Source: Hermatobates lingyangjiaoensis
Lineage: Eukaryota > Arthropoda > Insecta > Hemiptera > Hermatobatidae
Length of the DNA: 64,000 nucleotides
Assembly: GCA_026182355.1 (NCBI GenBank)
Contig: JAPFBL010000006.1
Span: 6,848,501-6,912,500, forward strand
Direction of reading: 5' to 3'
This document shows, piece after piece, positions 53,316-64,000 of this stretch. The position numbers and the translations under genes were made by a program. Numbering within the stretch: the stretch's first letter is position 1; each line of letters opens with the position of its first letter. The notes under the pieces were generated by a model, which saw only the letters and a list, made by a program, of their open reading frames with translations, was not told where the DNA came from and searched no databases.

Positions 53316-54639
53316 AACCCTACAGGTGACATGGCTTAATGTAAGAATGTATACCACATCTAAGAATGGACATTAGTGCAGACAAGCTATACAGTAATAG
53401 TACCTCATGAGAATGCCATCTTATTTCCTATATTGGAATTTAGCACCAATTTTTTCTCCTCAACTACTATACCTACAGAGTTTAAATTTGGTCATTATTT
53501 TAGATGTAATATTAGAATTAACTTAACCAATTCTCAAGTTCTCTTCAAAGTAGAAAAAGTCAACATTGTATTAAAATTGGAAACCTTTTTACTTAAGATC
53601 GCACCGTTTGACGGATCATAACGAAATTAAACACAAAAATAATTCCTTACTGGGGGATGAGGTGTACGGGTTTTTGGAAAAATTACATTTCATGAATTTC
53701 AATTCCTTTGTTATTATTTTTGGTTTTGCTAAACTACTAGCAATAGAAAAGTCTTCATATAGAATTTTGCTAAAATAGTAATTTATAAATTTAATTTTCG
53801 AAATACCAGATTATTCAAAAAGGAAATATAGCCCTAAAAGCACGAAACAATTTAAAATAACCTCAACCTTTCGTGCTTGCTTTTCAATGTAATAATTGAC
53901 TAGGGGTAAGTTGTATATTTATAGGTAAGGGTTAAGGTCAATGGGCGGAAGTCCAGAACACCGACGTTAAGTAATCATTCATACTGATCGTTAAGTCTTG
54001 TCATGCTGGGATAATCATTCTAACCTCATCAGAATTAATTCATTCATTTAATTCCTTTTCAAGCTTTTTGATAATACTATATTCATAGCATATATTTTCC
54101 ATAGCACTCCAGGTTTCTGGAATGCTAACGATCTTGTTTCATCATTTTTCGTCCCTTGATTTCCATGTATATTGATGAGAATTTTCCAGCTCAACGTTCT
54201 TTTTCTTTCAGCAAAACAACTCTTCGAGGTCATGATAAAAACATTCACGATTTAACTCTTTTTTAAGGTTAATAATCAAAATGTTTTTGTTCACTTATGA
54301 AAGTAATAATATTTTTATGATACACTATTAATAAATATTTGTAAATGGGATTTTAAAAAATTTTGTTTTCAATATCCACACTTAAAGGACTTACCTACAG
54401 GATTGTACATAGAAAATAGAATTATATTATATTATAAGACCATATAGTCTATAGTCACTTATAATCTTGAACAACACTATTCAATAACCACAATAAAAGT
54501 TTTTACCTTTAGTGCTGGTCTATAGGACGAACGTGAAGTTCATATATTGTCACTTCTCTAAGTTAGGAGTGACCCATATTGCCAATACAGAGAGGTCCTA
54601 AATTTCACCTAGTAAGGTTTATTAGAATGGGGGTCTTAG
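53316..54639. other. no gene seen
   Basis: AT-rich. Frames at 53376-53621 and 54048-54248 are unrecognised. Confidence 0.4.
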
Positions 54640-54795
54640 AAGACTAGTTTACATCGGTCAGGATCTGGACCATGTTCTCAACGTCTTCTCCGAGGGATGG
54701 CGTTCACAGGTCATCCCATCCCAACATTCCAAATGACTCAGGATCGTCATAGCCAAGCTACAAATCCACATTCAGTGACAAGCACGCTACAACTG
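54640..54795 (-). mobile_element. SINE with shared body
   Basis: The minus strand contains CCCTCGGAGAAGACGTTGAG and then CATGGTCC, the same block as in the SINE at 3275-3447. The tRNA-like head is decayed. Confidence 0.55.
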
Positions 54796-55959
54796 GTATA
54801 TATAACTATTTGTAAAAACTCGTTTCGATCATTTCATGGATAGTAATTAATTAGACTTCAAAAGAATCCTGAGTTAGATGAGCATCTGCATAACTATTTT
54901 TTTTAAAAAAGATTTAACAATTAGAATAATGGAATCATTCCTCCAGCAGAGGGAGAGGAATAGAGTGAGTGATACGGAGAGAAAGAGGAAGAGTAGAGAG
55001 TCCTATGATAAATTTACTCACCTTCTCTCATACCTTACTATAGCGCTCTCTCACTTTTCTCTCCCTGTGTATCTACCCTTCTTTCCTTCCTCTCTCCCCC
55101 TTGTCACATTCTGTCTTACTCCTCTATCCCTTTTGCACCCTATCAGACGTTTTCTTTTGGCCCCATTCACATTGTCTCTCTAATTTCTTTATTAATCGCC
55201 CCTCTTTTTTCCCATATCGTTATCTCTGTTTCTACCTGCCTCCCCTCTCAAAAAAGATATATTCCTTTAACTAAATATTCAAGAAACAGTGTAAAAATTG
55301 CATAATAACTTAATTTCATAAAATTTGGTAAAATTGGTGAAAGTTGCTTCGTGATTTGTTTAATACAATTAGATGAGTTGAGCTTCTAATTACATTCTGA
55401 ACTTCTATTCAAGTAATTCTATGCACACTTCGGTGTTAAATATTTTTTATCAGTACGACCATTGCACTGTTTTAATTTTATTTGATGCAATCCAAACAAT
55501 AATAAGTTGATAATGTCTTTATTTAAAACAAACTTTTACAAATATACATATAATTTATATTTGGATAGGAAACAATTAACCACATTCTCTTTTAACTGTA
55601 GTTTAGCTTGCAATGTAAAAGCTATGGTGAAACAGAAGATGTCATCAATAATGTAATTCATTATTGGAGACGTGTTCAACTGCAAACATGAAAGCCAGTT
55701 GAATCACACCTGTTGTGAAGCATACTGCTGATTAATCGCGAGACCCAATTAAAAGGAATTAATAGCCTATTCTCTTCTATTATTCATTGCAATCAATTAA
55801 ACTCTTTCGATTTAATTTAGTACAAATTATCCTAATAGAAGTAAGATTTGCTTTTTATTAAAATGAATTGAGTTGGCTATTGTATAATGCGAACATTGTT
55901 TGTATCCGACATTACGCTGAACTGTGGGGCATAATGGGAGAAAGAAGATGACCTTAGTA
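54796..55959. other. no gene seen; pyrimidine-rich at 55015-55245
   Basis: A GA-rich patch (54945-55000) is followed by a C/T-rich stretch; the 101-codon frame over them is composition-driven. The rest is AT-rich. Confidence 0.4.
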
Positions 55960-56500
<541 letters not shown>

Positions 56501-56573
56501 AAGTAAAATATATATATATATATATATATATTCAACCGCTAATATATATATATATATATATATATATTTGCTA

Positions 56574-57330
56574 ATCTTCAATCTATCTTCTCTCACATCT
56601 CTTCTCCTAAGCCTCCAAAAACTGCTGGTGGTATGGTTCAATGTGGACGTCGTGGATGTCTTACTTGTCCTATCATCAATCCTGTTCCTTCCTTTACCTC
56701 TGTCCATAGTAAACGCACCTACCCTATCTCTCACAAGACCTCCTGTACCTCTGGTAACTGCGTTTACCGTTTGGATTGCACCCAGTGTGATTCTTTTTAT
56801 GTGGGTTTGGCTTCCACCAAGCTAAGCCTGCGTATGAATTATCACAGGTCATCCGTTGGCAAACGCAGTGACCTTCCCGTTGCTACTCATGCCAGTTCTC
56901 ACGGACTCAGTTTTAATGAATGTTTCCGTGTACAGGTCCTGAGGCAGATTGATCAGACTAATTCGAAAGTTACTCTGAGAGCTTCAGAAGAAGCACTTAT
57001 TAGTCTTCTGGGCGGTAGATCCGCTCCTGGGCTTAACCTCAATCGTTGATTTTTTTTTTTTTTTTTTTTTTAAAGTTGTATATCAGCTTTTAATTTTATT
57101 TTAGTTAATGTTTTCATTTTTTAATTTTTATTTGGCTTTTATCTCTTTATCTTCCCTGTCTACCTTTCCTCCGAAAGTTGGCTACACTGTTTGAGTGCTT
57201 CAGTTCGAACGCCAAGTCAGTCGTTATCAGCCTTTGAAGCGATTCACTTCTTTTCCTGAAGACGAGGACATCGAAATATAGTAGTGAGTTCAGTGGTTTC
57301 ATTTCTATGTGTTCTTTTTAAATTCTAGTT
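56574..57330 (+). mobile_element. 5'-truncated Penelope-like element 3' end
   Basis: Starts at a (TA)n tract, carries the GIY-YIG coding end (56633-57049), a T24 run, a non-coding tail and the family D end CCTGAAGACGAGGACATCGAA and ATATAGTAGTGAG at 57258-57292, then (TA)n again. Confidence 0.7.
56633..57049 (+). CDS. GIY-YIG endonuclease domain of a Penelope-like element (C-terminal fragment)
   Basis: 138 codons from the first ATG; the frame is open further upstream (SIFSHISSPKPPKTAGG), so the true protein was longer and the ATG is only the first in the remnant. A Cys-rich linker CGRRGCLTCPI is followed by TSGNCVYRLDCTQCDSFYVG, the Y-x-(10)-YVG core of GIY-YIG nucleases, an Arg in KLSLRMNYHR, a His at VATHASSHG, and the catalytic-type Glu in ASEEALISLLGG, ending GLNLNR. 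In PLEs this domain nicks target DNA. The RT part is missing, so it is not an active element, although this frame is unbroken. Confidence 0.75.
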   Translation: MVQCGRRGCLTCPIINPVPSFTSVHSKRTYPISHKTSCTSGNCVYRLDCTQCDSFYVGLASTKLSLRMNYHRSSVGKRSDLPVATHASSHGLSFNECFRVQVLRQIDQTNSKVTLRASEEALISLLGGRSAPGLNLNR

Positions 57331-57347
57331 TATATATATATATATAT

Positions 57348-57650
57348 AAAGATTTCACATAAACACGTGAAACAACAATCAATGACCAAACCACAATAAG
57401 AATGGGAAAACAAGACTAAGATCTTCTTAGAAACACATTAGGCTTAGAAACACATTGAAAGGACATTAGTCCTTTCCTGTGCTTTCACCCTTTTAAAATA
57501 CCACTCTTCCCTCCCACTCTTCTCAACTCCTCACCAGATGTTTTCTGCATCTAGTGTTCAGTTGGGTTTTCGACTCTGACGAAGACCGCTTGTTACGGTT
57601 GAAAGATTTTAGTCTTGTTTTCCCATTCTTATTGTGGTTTGGTCATATAT
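57348..57650. mobile_element. PLE-type terminal repeat, family A, foldback with internal sequence
   Basis: The left arm 'gatttcacataaacacgtga' to 'gactaagatc' (57350-57424) faces the right arm ending 'tcttattgtggtttggtc' at 57645. Between lies the internal sequence shared with 38230-38330, inverted. It contains the well-preserved core at 57572-57614 and sits between (TA)n tracts. Confidence 0.65.
57572..57614 (+). ncRNA. hammerhead-ribozyme-like RNA motif
   Basis: GACU (57572-57575) pairs with AGUC (57611-57614) as stem I. CUGACGA core, extra A, stem II GACCG-CUUGUUA-CGGUU, GAAA (57601-57604), stem III G-AU-U closed by A-U (one G-U pair), cleavage-site U at 57610. Sister copies have C where the G-U wobble arises. 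Confidence 0.6.
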
Positions 57651-57654
57651 ATAT

Positions 57655-57805
57655 ATAAAACAAGATTTCACAATAAACACATGAAACAACAATCAATGTT
57701 GTTTCGGTTGTTACGGTTGAAGACCGATTGTTATGGTTGAAAGATCATAGTCCTTGTTTCACATTTCTTATTGTGATTTGAACGTTAATATATATATATA
57801 TATAT
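57655..57805. mobile_element. family A terminal repeat, short foldback
   Basis: 'gatttcacaataaacacatg' on the left and 'gattgttatggttgaaagat' to 'ttcttattgtgatttgaacg' on the right. The core start is lost. TA tracts follow. Confidence 0.5.
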
Positions 57806-58939
57806 TATAACGAAATCCCATTGGTCCTTTTCATTTGATTATATATATTATATATATATAATCTTTGCGAACATTATCAATAAAAAATTTAATACACCAT
57901 ACGAAACTAAAAAAAGTGATTCCTGTTGTGTGTTCGTGATGACCCTGAAGGAGATTAAAAATAATGAAATATATATTCAACCCGTAAGGTTGTTTTCTCT
58001 TCCTCGTGTTTTCTTTTTATAATGTTTATAAATAGTTTCCCGAAGTCACATTGTAACATGCCGTTATATTTGGCTCCTAAAAGTTATTAAAAACTTGTTT
58101 CCACTGTTTTTCATAACGTTGATTTATCGTCATCGTATTTAAACACTAGCAGCTCACTCTGTCTTTGAAGCTGAACAAAAATAACAATAATTAATTTAGC
58201 AGGTTTCCATTAAAATAGTATAGGCAAATTTATATCACTTTTTATTCTATGGAATCAGCATTAAATTTCAAATCAATCAGAGTTTGTTTGAAATTAACTT
58301 TTAAATAAAAACAAATATAATTTATATGAATAGAGAAAAGGTTATCTATGAATATGTGGCATATTATCTCCAATAAAATGAAACGAAAACGAATGAAACA
58401 TTATCAGATCTTAAAAATAACATAAATTAATATAAAATATTTGTGAAGAAGGCTTACATCACTATCAAGCAAAATACAAATGGAAGCGCCAAATCTATAC
58501 TTTCACTCATACAATTCAGTTTTCTTTATGATTACGAGATCATAGATGACGTCACAGAGAAACATGTGTTTCAGAAAAATCGCTTTCTCTAAAGGCATCT
58601 TTTTAAATATTTTGATGTAAATTTGTTGTATTTTATCTGTAATCAGTTTTATAGATTTAGATGTAGATACGATCAGAAAAATCTTTCTTATAGAACTCTT
58701 GGAGGCATAATTAACGATACACTCTACTTCATTAGTATTGTATAGCCGGCAGTACACTTGTAGAAGTTATTGAAAAAAGTTGAACATGGAGGTAATTATA
58801 CAAAATAAAGTCTCAAACACCTAATGACTTTCATTTACCTAATTAGAAACGATTGTTGATTTCTTAGGTTAGTGCCAGTTATAAGTGGTCTTGATTCTTT
58901 TCGTATTTATTAATATCATGTAAACAAATGTTCTTTCTC
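57806..58939. other. no gene seen
   Basis: (TA)n at 57789-57860 with phase breaks. 57930-58010 resembles a decayed terminal repeat ('gatgaccctgaaggag'). The rest is AT-rich. Confidence 0.4.
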
Positions 58940-58942
58940 TGA

Positions 58943-58985
<43 letters not shown>
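58940..58985 (+). repeat. (CT)n microsatellite
   Basis: About 20 CT units. A second (CT)n tract lies at 59170-59243. Confidence 0.9.
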
Positions 58986-58987
<2 letters not shown>

Positions 58988-59169
58988 GTTTAATCAATTT
59001 CGAACTAATTTGATAGTTATACATACTTCTTACTGTCTTCTGTTCAATAAGCATCATAGCAACACAAGTCCTTTAGTTAGCAACACTAACTAAAAGTTAG
59101 TTTAGCACCATTAGAAATCAGTTTTTTCATCTTTTGACCCAGAAGGACAATTTTGTGTGTTTTGCATAC

Positions 59170-59172
59170 TCT

Positions 59173-59243
<71 letters not shown>
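59170..59243 (+). repeat. (CT)n microsatellite
   Basis: CT run with two interruptions. Confidence 0.9.
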
Positions 59244-59246
<3 letters not shown>

Positions 59247-59599
59247 ATACATAGTAAATGTCAACTCAAAAGCCACAATCGCAGTGGTTTTAATCAAAGC
59301 GTATGAATAGATGTTTGGTAAATAAAAACAATGTATTCACTTTTAAGATATTCAATGTAAATGTATTAAAAGGAGAATGTATTTAGTGAGTTTGAGTCAC
59401 ATTGTAAAACTTGTTTCTTCGCAATAATTCTGGCGATACATTATAACGAAAATACTAAGACAATTATACTTTTAAACAGTGCATTCCTATTTAATTTACA
59501 GGGTGCACAATAAATAATTAGATGAAGTTATATTTTTAGCATTCCTTGGTTAACACGAAGAGGAAAAGAGAGAGATATATTTTGCGTCCTTGGTTAATA

Positions 59600-60215
59600 T
59601 TAAAATAGAGAAATCAACTAAAACTTACTAAATTGTTGTTTAAAATGAAAACAAAAACACGGTGTTGGAATTCTGAAATATAATAATGAAATGGCTTTAA
59701 TTTGGCTGGCACGAGGGAATTTGTAAAAGATTTATAATGGTGAAAGCTGAGGCTGAGTTGGCGGCTCGGACGCGATATGCCTGGGCAGAGGTGGAGTGCA
59801 GCTGGTCGTCGATCAAGAAAGTCCACTAAAAGCGCCAGTTCACTATTAATAGAGACCTCTGTAGGTCGGGCCGTGGGCAATGTTTTGACATTGGATCCAC
59901 TAGCTTCCTTTCCTATCGACCTTGCTCCCAAACTGTCACTACACAAATAATGCTGCTTCAGTACTATTTATATACTTGCTCATCCAACCACTCGTGTATA
60001 TTATTAAATACGAACAATAACCTCCCTTACTTAATCATCATATCTCTCTTACTCACTCACTCATAATCTCTCTCACGTTTTCACTCACTTCTCTCCATAC
60101 AATCCCTATTTTCCGTTCACCACTCTCTCTGTCATCCACTATACAAAATGATGTATCCTCTGCCTCCTTGTTCTTTGTTGTTTATTTATAAGCTCCTCCC
60201 ATTGGTTAGATGCAA
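59600..60215 (-). other. GC-richer block with promoter-like elements, possible solo LTR
   Basis: 59740-59940 is clearly GC-richer than its surroundings and has a 110-codon minus-strand frame without an ATG (STEVSINSELALLVDFL-type composition, not recognised). Upstream on the same strand lie CCAATGGGAGGAGCTTATAAATA (60209-60187) and TATATAAATAG (59975-59965). It could be a solo LTR starting TGTAGTGACAG at 59945, a gene 5' end, or chance. I could not find matching ends. Confidence 0.3.
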
Positions 60216-61689
60216 GCCCTATTACTTCAAATATACTCGTATTCCGATATAGTGTCCATCACAAACGGCTTTTTCTTCCATACTAATTGTCTAACTTACT
60301 CAATGCCAAGAAATAATTTGAAAAATATATAAATTATAATGTCAGTTATACCTATAAAGGTGGCGTCCTTTTGAATCACCGCCTACAACATTACCACCCG
60401 AATTAGATAAATTTTATAATGAAAAAACACGAATTAATTGTCTTCAGTTGTATGCTACCAATATAGTAGTTAACATAGAAGAAAAATTAATAAAAAACAT
60501 GCCGTTTAATGTCAGTTACTCGACAAAGATTCTACAGTCCACCCCCTGATGTCATGCCCCATTGCTGCTGCTGTAGCTGTAAACATGGTCGCCGAACTGA
60601 CGGTCTTACGTTATTTAATTTTTCTTCTAATTTACTCTATTTCGACCTTTTTTAACAAAAATAAAATTACTGTAGCTTACAAACTAGCGTGTCAAATAAA
60701 AATATATTAAGGTTTTAAAATTAAAAATCCGGAGTGGCGTACACTCAACTTTACTATAAGTAAACTTAATATCAAACTTCTTGGGTTATCATACATAACG
60801 TCTCATTTAAGCATAATGTAAACATCTAAATGGGAGATGTTTATTAGTCTTTCACTCCTGAGGTAGTACAGATAGTGGCTGATAGACTTATCAATATATA
60901 AGCTCATTTTTGCACATCAACAAGATGATGCAAATAATCTCATTAGTATGACTACAGCAGTAATAACATTTTTGAAAAGCCAAAGTGAAAATGTCTTGAT
61001 AAGAAATATTCTCCTACATGAGAACATGGCTTTTGTTCAAATACTCGTAGCTAGCTAGTGGATTTCTTATATTGGTTACTTGACCTCCTTCTACATTCAA
61101 TATTTAAGTCAAATTTTCAAATTTAAATCAGGAAAATACTCTTACTTTCTCTGAAAAACATCATAAACATCGAAGAAAACATATTGTTTTAAGATGATTT
61201 ATAATTAAGGATGTACGATAATTACATTTATTAATCTTCAAACGAAAGATTTCAATTTTAATTGTCTTTTACATTTTTCGTCTTTTATAGAATTGTTATA
61301 CTGGGAATTTTATGGCTTCTTAGTATTTATTAAACTCATTTTCCTTCTCTTTTGTCGAAAATTATATATACCAATTTTCTCTGAGCGAGAGTTATCTTTT
61401 TCCAGGCGTCTTGTTCTCTGTTATAAGCTTGCTATGAATGTATATTGAAAAAAATATATAAGTAATGAGCCACTTTAGATACTCAACTGAAAGTCGAAGC
61501 CAGCTATTCATTATAATTTAAATCATTTATAGTTGGGAGCTTCTAATTTTTGAAAATAATAAATATGAACTATTAGACTAGAACAGTCCAATTTTATCTC
61601 AGTGGATTTGTTCAAAAAATTTCTAAGTCAATGTAAACATTGTGAAAAAACACCAAAAATTCGACAAGTATTCACTAAGGTGATCCCTT
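60216..61689. other. no gene seen
   Basis: AT-rich. 60755-60775 ('actttactataagtaaac') resembles the R1 end palindrome. Confidence 0.4.
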
Positions 61690-62470
61690 AGTCCAGGATA
61701 AACAGTTTTTATAGCTTCATTGCTCATTTCCGTGATTGAAATTTCATGAATTTTTTTTATAAATGGCCAATTTTTGGTTCCATTTTTGGTCAAATTTTCA
61801 TGACTTTTTAATGAGCCGTTTAGCGTCAAAAACACATTTTCTGAAAAGAGAAATCGTGCTTTAATGCCTCTTTGGTAAACGTAATTTTAAAACAAAATTT
61901 CTCATCTCATTTTCCATTTAATGGTCTATTTTAAGGTATAGTTTCATTTTGATCCGTCAAACAGTGTTGCTTGTATCGCTCTCACAATCTTTGAGATTGA
62001 ATTATAAGTCAAAATTTTTACATTTTATTGAAAAAAAATATTTCCCGTTGTTTCAAAATTCTGAATATATTTTCGTATGTTTTATTTGTAAGGTCAAAGA
62101 TAATGCCAACATTTTAAAACTCTAGAATTACCAGTTTAGGGAAAAAAATGTTTTCTAAAAACCGGTTTTGGCAAAAAAATTGACTTTCCCGTCATGCATA
62201 ATTCACCCCAAAACAATAGGGATCATCTACACTATGGGGCCCATTTTCGTGTAAAATATCAACTTGATCCATCAAAGACTCTGGACCGCAGCGTGGTAAC
62301 AAGCAATGCTAACACACTCAACCACCCACCCACGCACACACACACAGACATCATCGAGAAAACATGCTAAAACAACTTCTGGGACCTCAAAACATATAAT
62401 TCCGTCAAAATCTCGATATCAACTTTTTTCACGATCACTATACTTTACTTGTAAAGTAAAAGTACATTTT
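61690..62470 (+). repeat. dispersed repeat R1, second long copy
   Basis: Collinear with 32560-33345. It ends 'ctttacttgtaaagtaaaag', the same end palindrome. A (CA)n run (62330-62346) inside corresponds to 'cctcacacag' in the other copy. Confidence 0.85.
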
Positions 62471-63769
62471 ATTGATTTTTCTCGTAATAGAATGGGCTAG
62501 AGTGGGTTAGAGGAGTCTGAGATGGATTCTTACTGGATATCAACCAAAAGGTTGATCGGCGTTCTATCTCGTCGAGGGACTCATTTTACTTGACGGATCT
62601 CCAAAACCATCAACTTCATCTCTAGAATACGAAGCCACGCTAGACTGTCACAATGTTGCATGATAAAGGTGCGCTGTAGCAGTAATTCCAGGAGAGGGGG
62701 GGGGGAATCATCAATAATTTAGGCAGGTTTTTAAATGTATTGTCTGACAGCTTTTAAAAGACGATTGCTAATGCGTGATATCAGAGGCTTGAGTAGGTAA
62801 CTTGAATATTTTGTTTGAAATACAGGGTGCCAATTTGATGAGACACACTTTGGCATTCTAGAACAACACTGATTGAAGGCCCCTAAGGGAGGATATTAAA
62901 GCTAGCACAATGTCAGGAACTTGTTAAAGATCACCACTTTCATAAGTTTGTACAATTTGGAATTTAATGTATATATAACCCCCCCAGAGAATTACTTCAC
63001 CCATTATAAAAACTGGTTACAATTAGAAATGTATTGTACTTTGCACCCTAAAACAGCACTGAAGCTTGTAACCTGAGCGTCGGATAATTAAGGCGTTGGC
63101 TCTTTAAGCGATACTTTGTTTGAAGCATCACGTTGGTTGTCTGGAAGCAGAATGTGCAGTGTAATTGAGGGAAGCCTGTGAAAGACTGCAGATGTGGGGC
63201 TTGGGGAAATTCAGTGAGCTACAAAGAGGCAATCTGCCACCTGAATAATCTAACCATAAACGAACCATTACTCATCATTCCAACATATACGAATCAAACA
63301 ATTACAGCCGTATCTCATTTTATCATGAAATTAATCATTCCTAATATTTACCATCTAAATGAATTATATACTATACTAAATATAATAGTCTATATTTAGA
63401 CTATTTTATTATATTTTTTAAAGAAGCAATGGCACTATTAAAAAAAAATCTATTTACAAAACAGAAACAATTAAATAAATATTTACTCTTAAATTTGCAT
63501 AATTCATTTACGTTAGATTTAATTACATTAATAAACTTAAAAACACATTAAAAATAAAACAGGAAAATAAAAATAAAATATTTACTAACAATTAGCTTTT
63601 TAATATTATTGTTAAAAAAAATTAAAAATCTAGGTTGTCGCCTTGTTTTAACATTAAGGTAATGAAAGCATTGCGTTCCAGTTAAAATTTGGAGATGGAG
63701 TTTTAACGGGAACGGATGTTTTGATGTTCCGTTTCCGCGGAATTATAAAGTTCAATATAAACAAATTTT
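62471..63769. other. no gene seen; poly(G) at 62694-62704
   Basis: A G10 run and AT-rich DNA. The 73-codon frame at 63178-63399 has no family signature. Confidence 0.4.
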
Positions 63770-63820
63770 ATTGAAAAAACAACGCGTTTCAAACACATTC
63801 TGTTTTTTTTCAGGTAACTC
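63770..63820 (-). ncRNA. hammerhead-ribozyme-like RNA motif, family H
   Basis: Minus strand CUGAAAA (63813-63807, one core G changed to A), extra A, stem II AAACA-GAAUG-UGUUU (five pairs), GAAA (63790-63787), stem III C-GC-G closed by A-U, cleavage-site U at 63781, then GUUGUUU. It resembles the unit at 34884-34928 outside stem II. Stem I keeps two pairs next to the core. Confidence 0.5.
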
Positions 63821-64000
63821 TGAAATAGAAAGCAAATTATGGGCGCAATTATCCTATTCAATAACAAAAAATAATTATAGTAAATTCAGGAATAACATAT
63901 CTGACTTTGTGGAAAGGTAAGAAGGACTGGGCTAAAGAAGTCACCTCCCAACGAGATCATATATGCTATTCCTAAATACATAGCTATTATTAGTTTTTTT
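63821..64000. other. no gene seen
   Basis: AT-rich sequence to the end of the window. Confidence 0.4.

Noticed and set aside
59614..59946. 110-codon minus-strand protein
   Set aside because: Has no ATG (begins at TTG after an in-frame TAA) and no recognisable family; kept only as a GC-rich block.

Overview
The window looks like AT-rich nuclear DNA from an invertebrate animal. The evidence is one gene split by spliceosomal introns of 2-3 kb, tRNA-derived SINEs, Penelope-like elements (PLEs), a Ty3/gypsy LTR retrotransposon, a TIR DNA transposon and many (TA)n tracts. I cannot name the species. A lophotrochozoan would fit, but that is inference.

The only host gene I can support is the 3' half of a SETD3-type actin-histidine methyltransferase on the + strand. 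It has four exons (18834-18945, 21158-21482, 24021-24127, 24424-region at 27424-27561) with phases that join correctly. Its 5' exons are not recognisable in the 18.8 kb upstream. Its introns hold SINEs, PLE foldbacks, a 71-bp x 6 minisatellite and a foldback repeat.

Layout: 1-7.0 kb, PLE-terminal foldbacks, two SINEs and (TA)n tracts. 7.27-11.91 kb, a complete, very young Ty3/gypsy element on the minus strand with identical 164-bp LTRs, gag and PR-RT-RH-INT. It has a U UUA AAC -1 frameshift site at the gag stop, and a sequence next to the 5' LTR that can pair with the LTR itself, as in Tf1-type self-priming. 12-18.8 kb, foldbacks and pyrimidine-rich repeats. 18.8-27.6 kb, SETD3. 28.4-31.8 kb, a broken TIR transposon with an uncharacterised transposase-like protein and a MITE sharing its ends. 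32.5-50 kb, dispersed and tandem repeats and more PLE ends. 50.7-57.8 kb, PLE reverse transcriptase and GIY-YIG remnants. 58-64 kb, mostly non-coding, with a second copy of a roughly 780-bp dispersed repeat.

The most unusual signal is that PLE-type terminal repeats of several unrelated sequence families carry the same small RNA fold: a hammerhead-ribozyme-like core (CUGANGA, stem II, GAAA, very short stem III). Stem II sequences differ completely between families yet stay complementary. All copies also share one extra nucleotide before stem II, so cleavage activity is not certain. Most of these repeats abut (TA)n tracts and many sit as head-to-head inverted pairs, one with perfect 74-bp arms.
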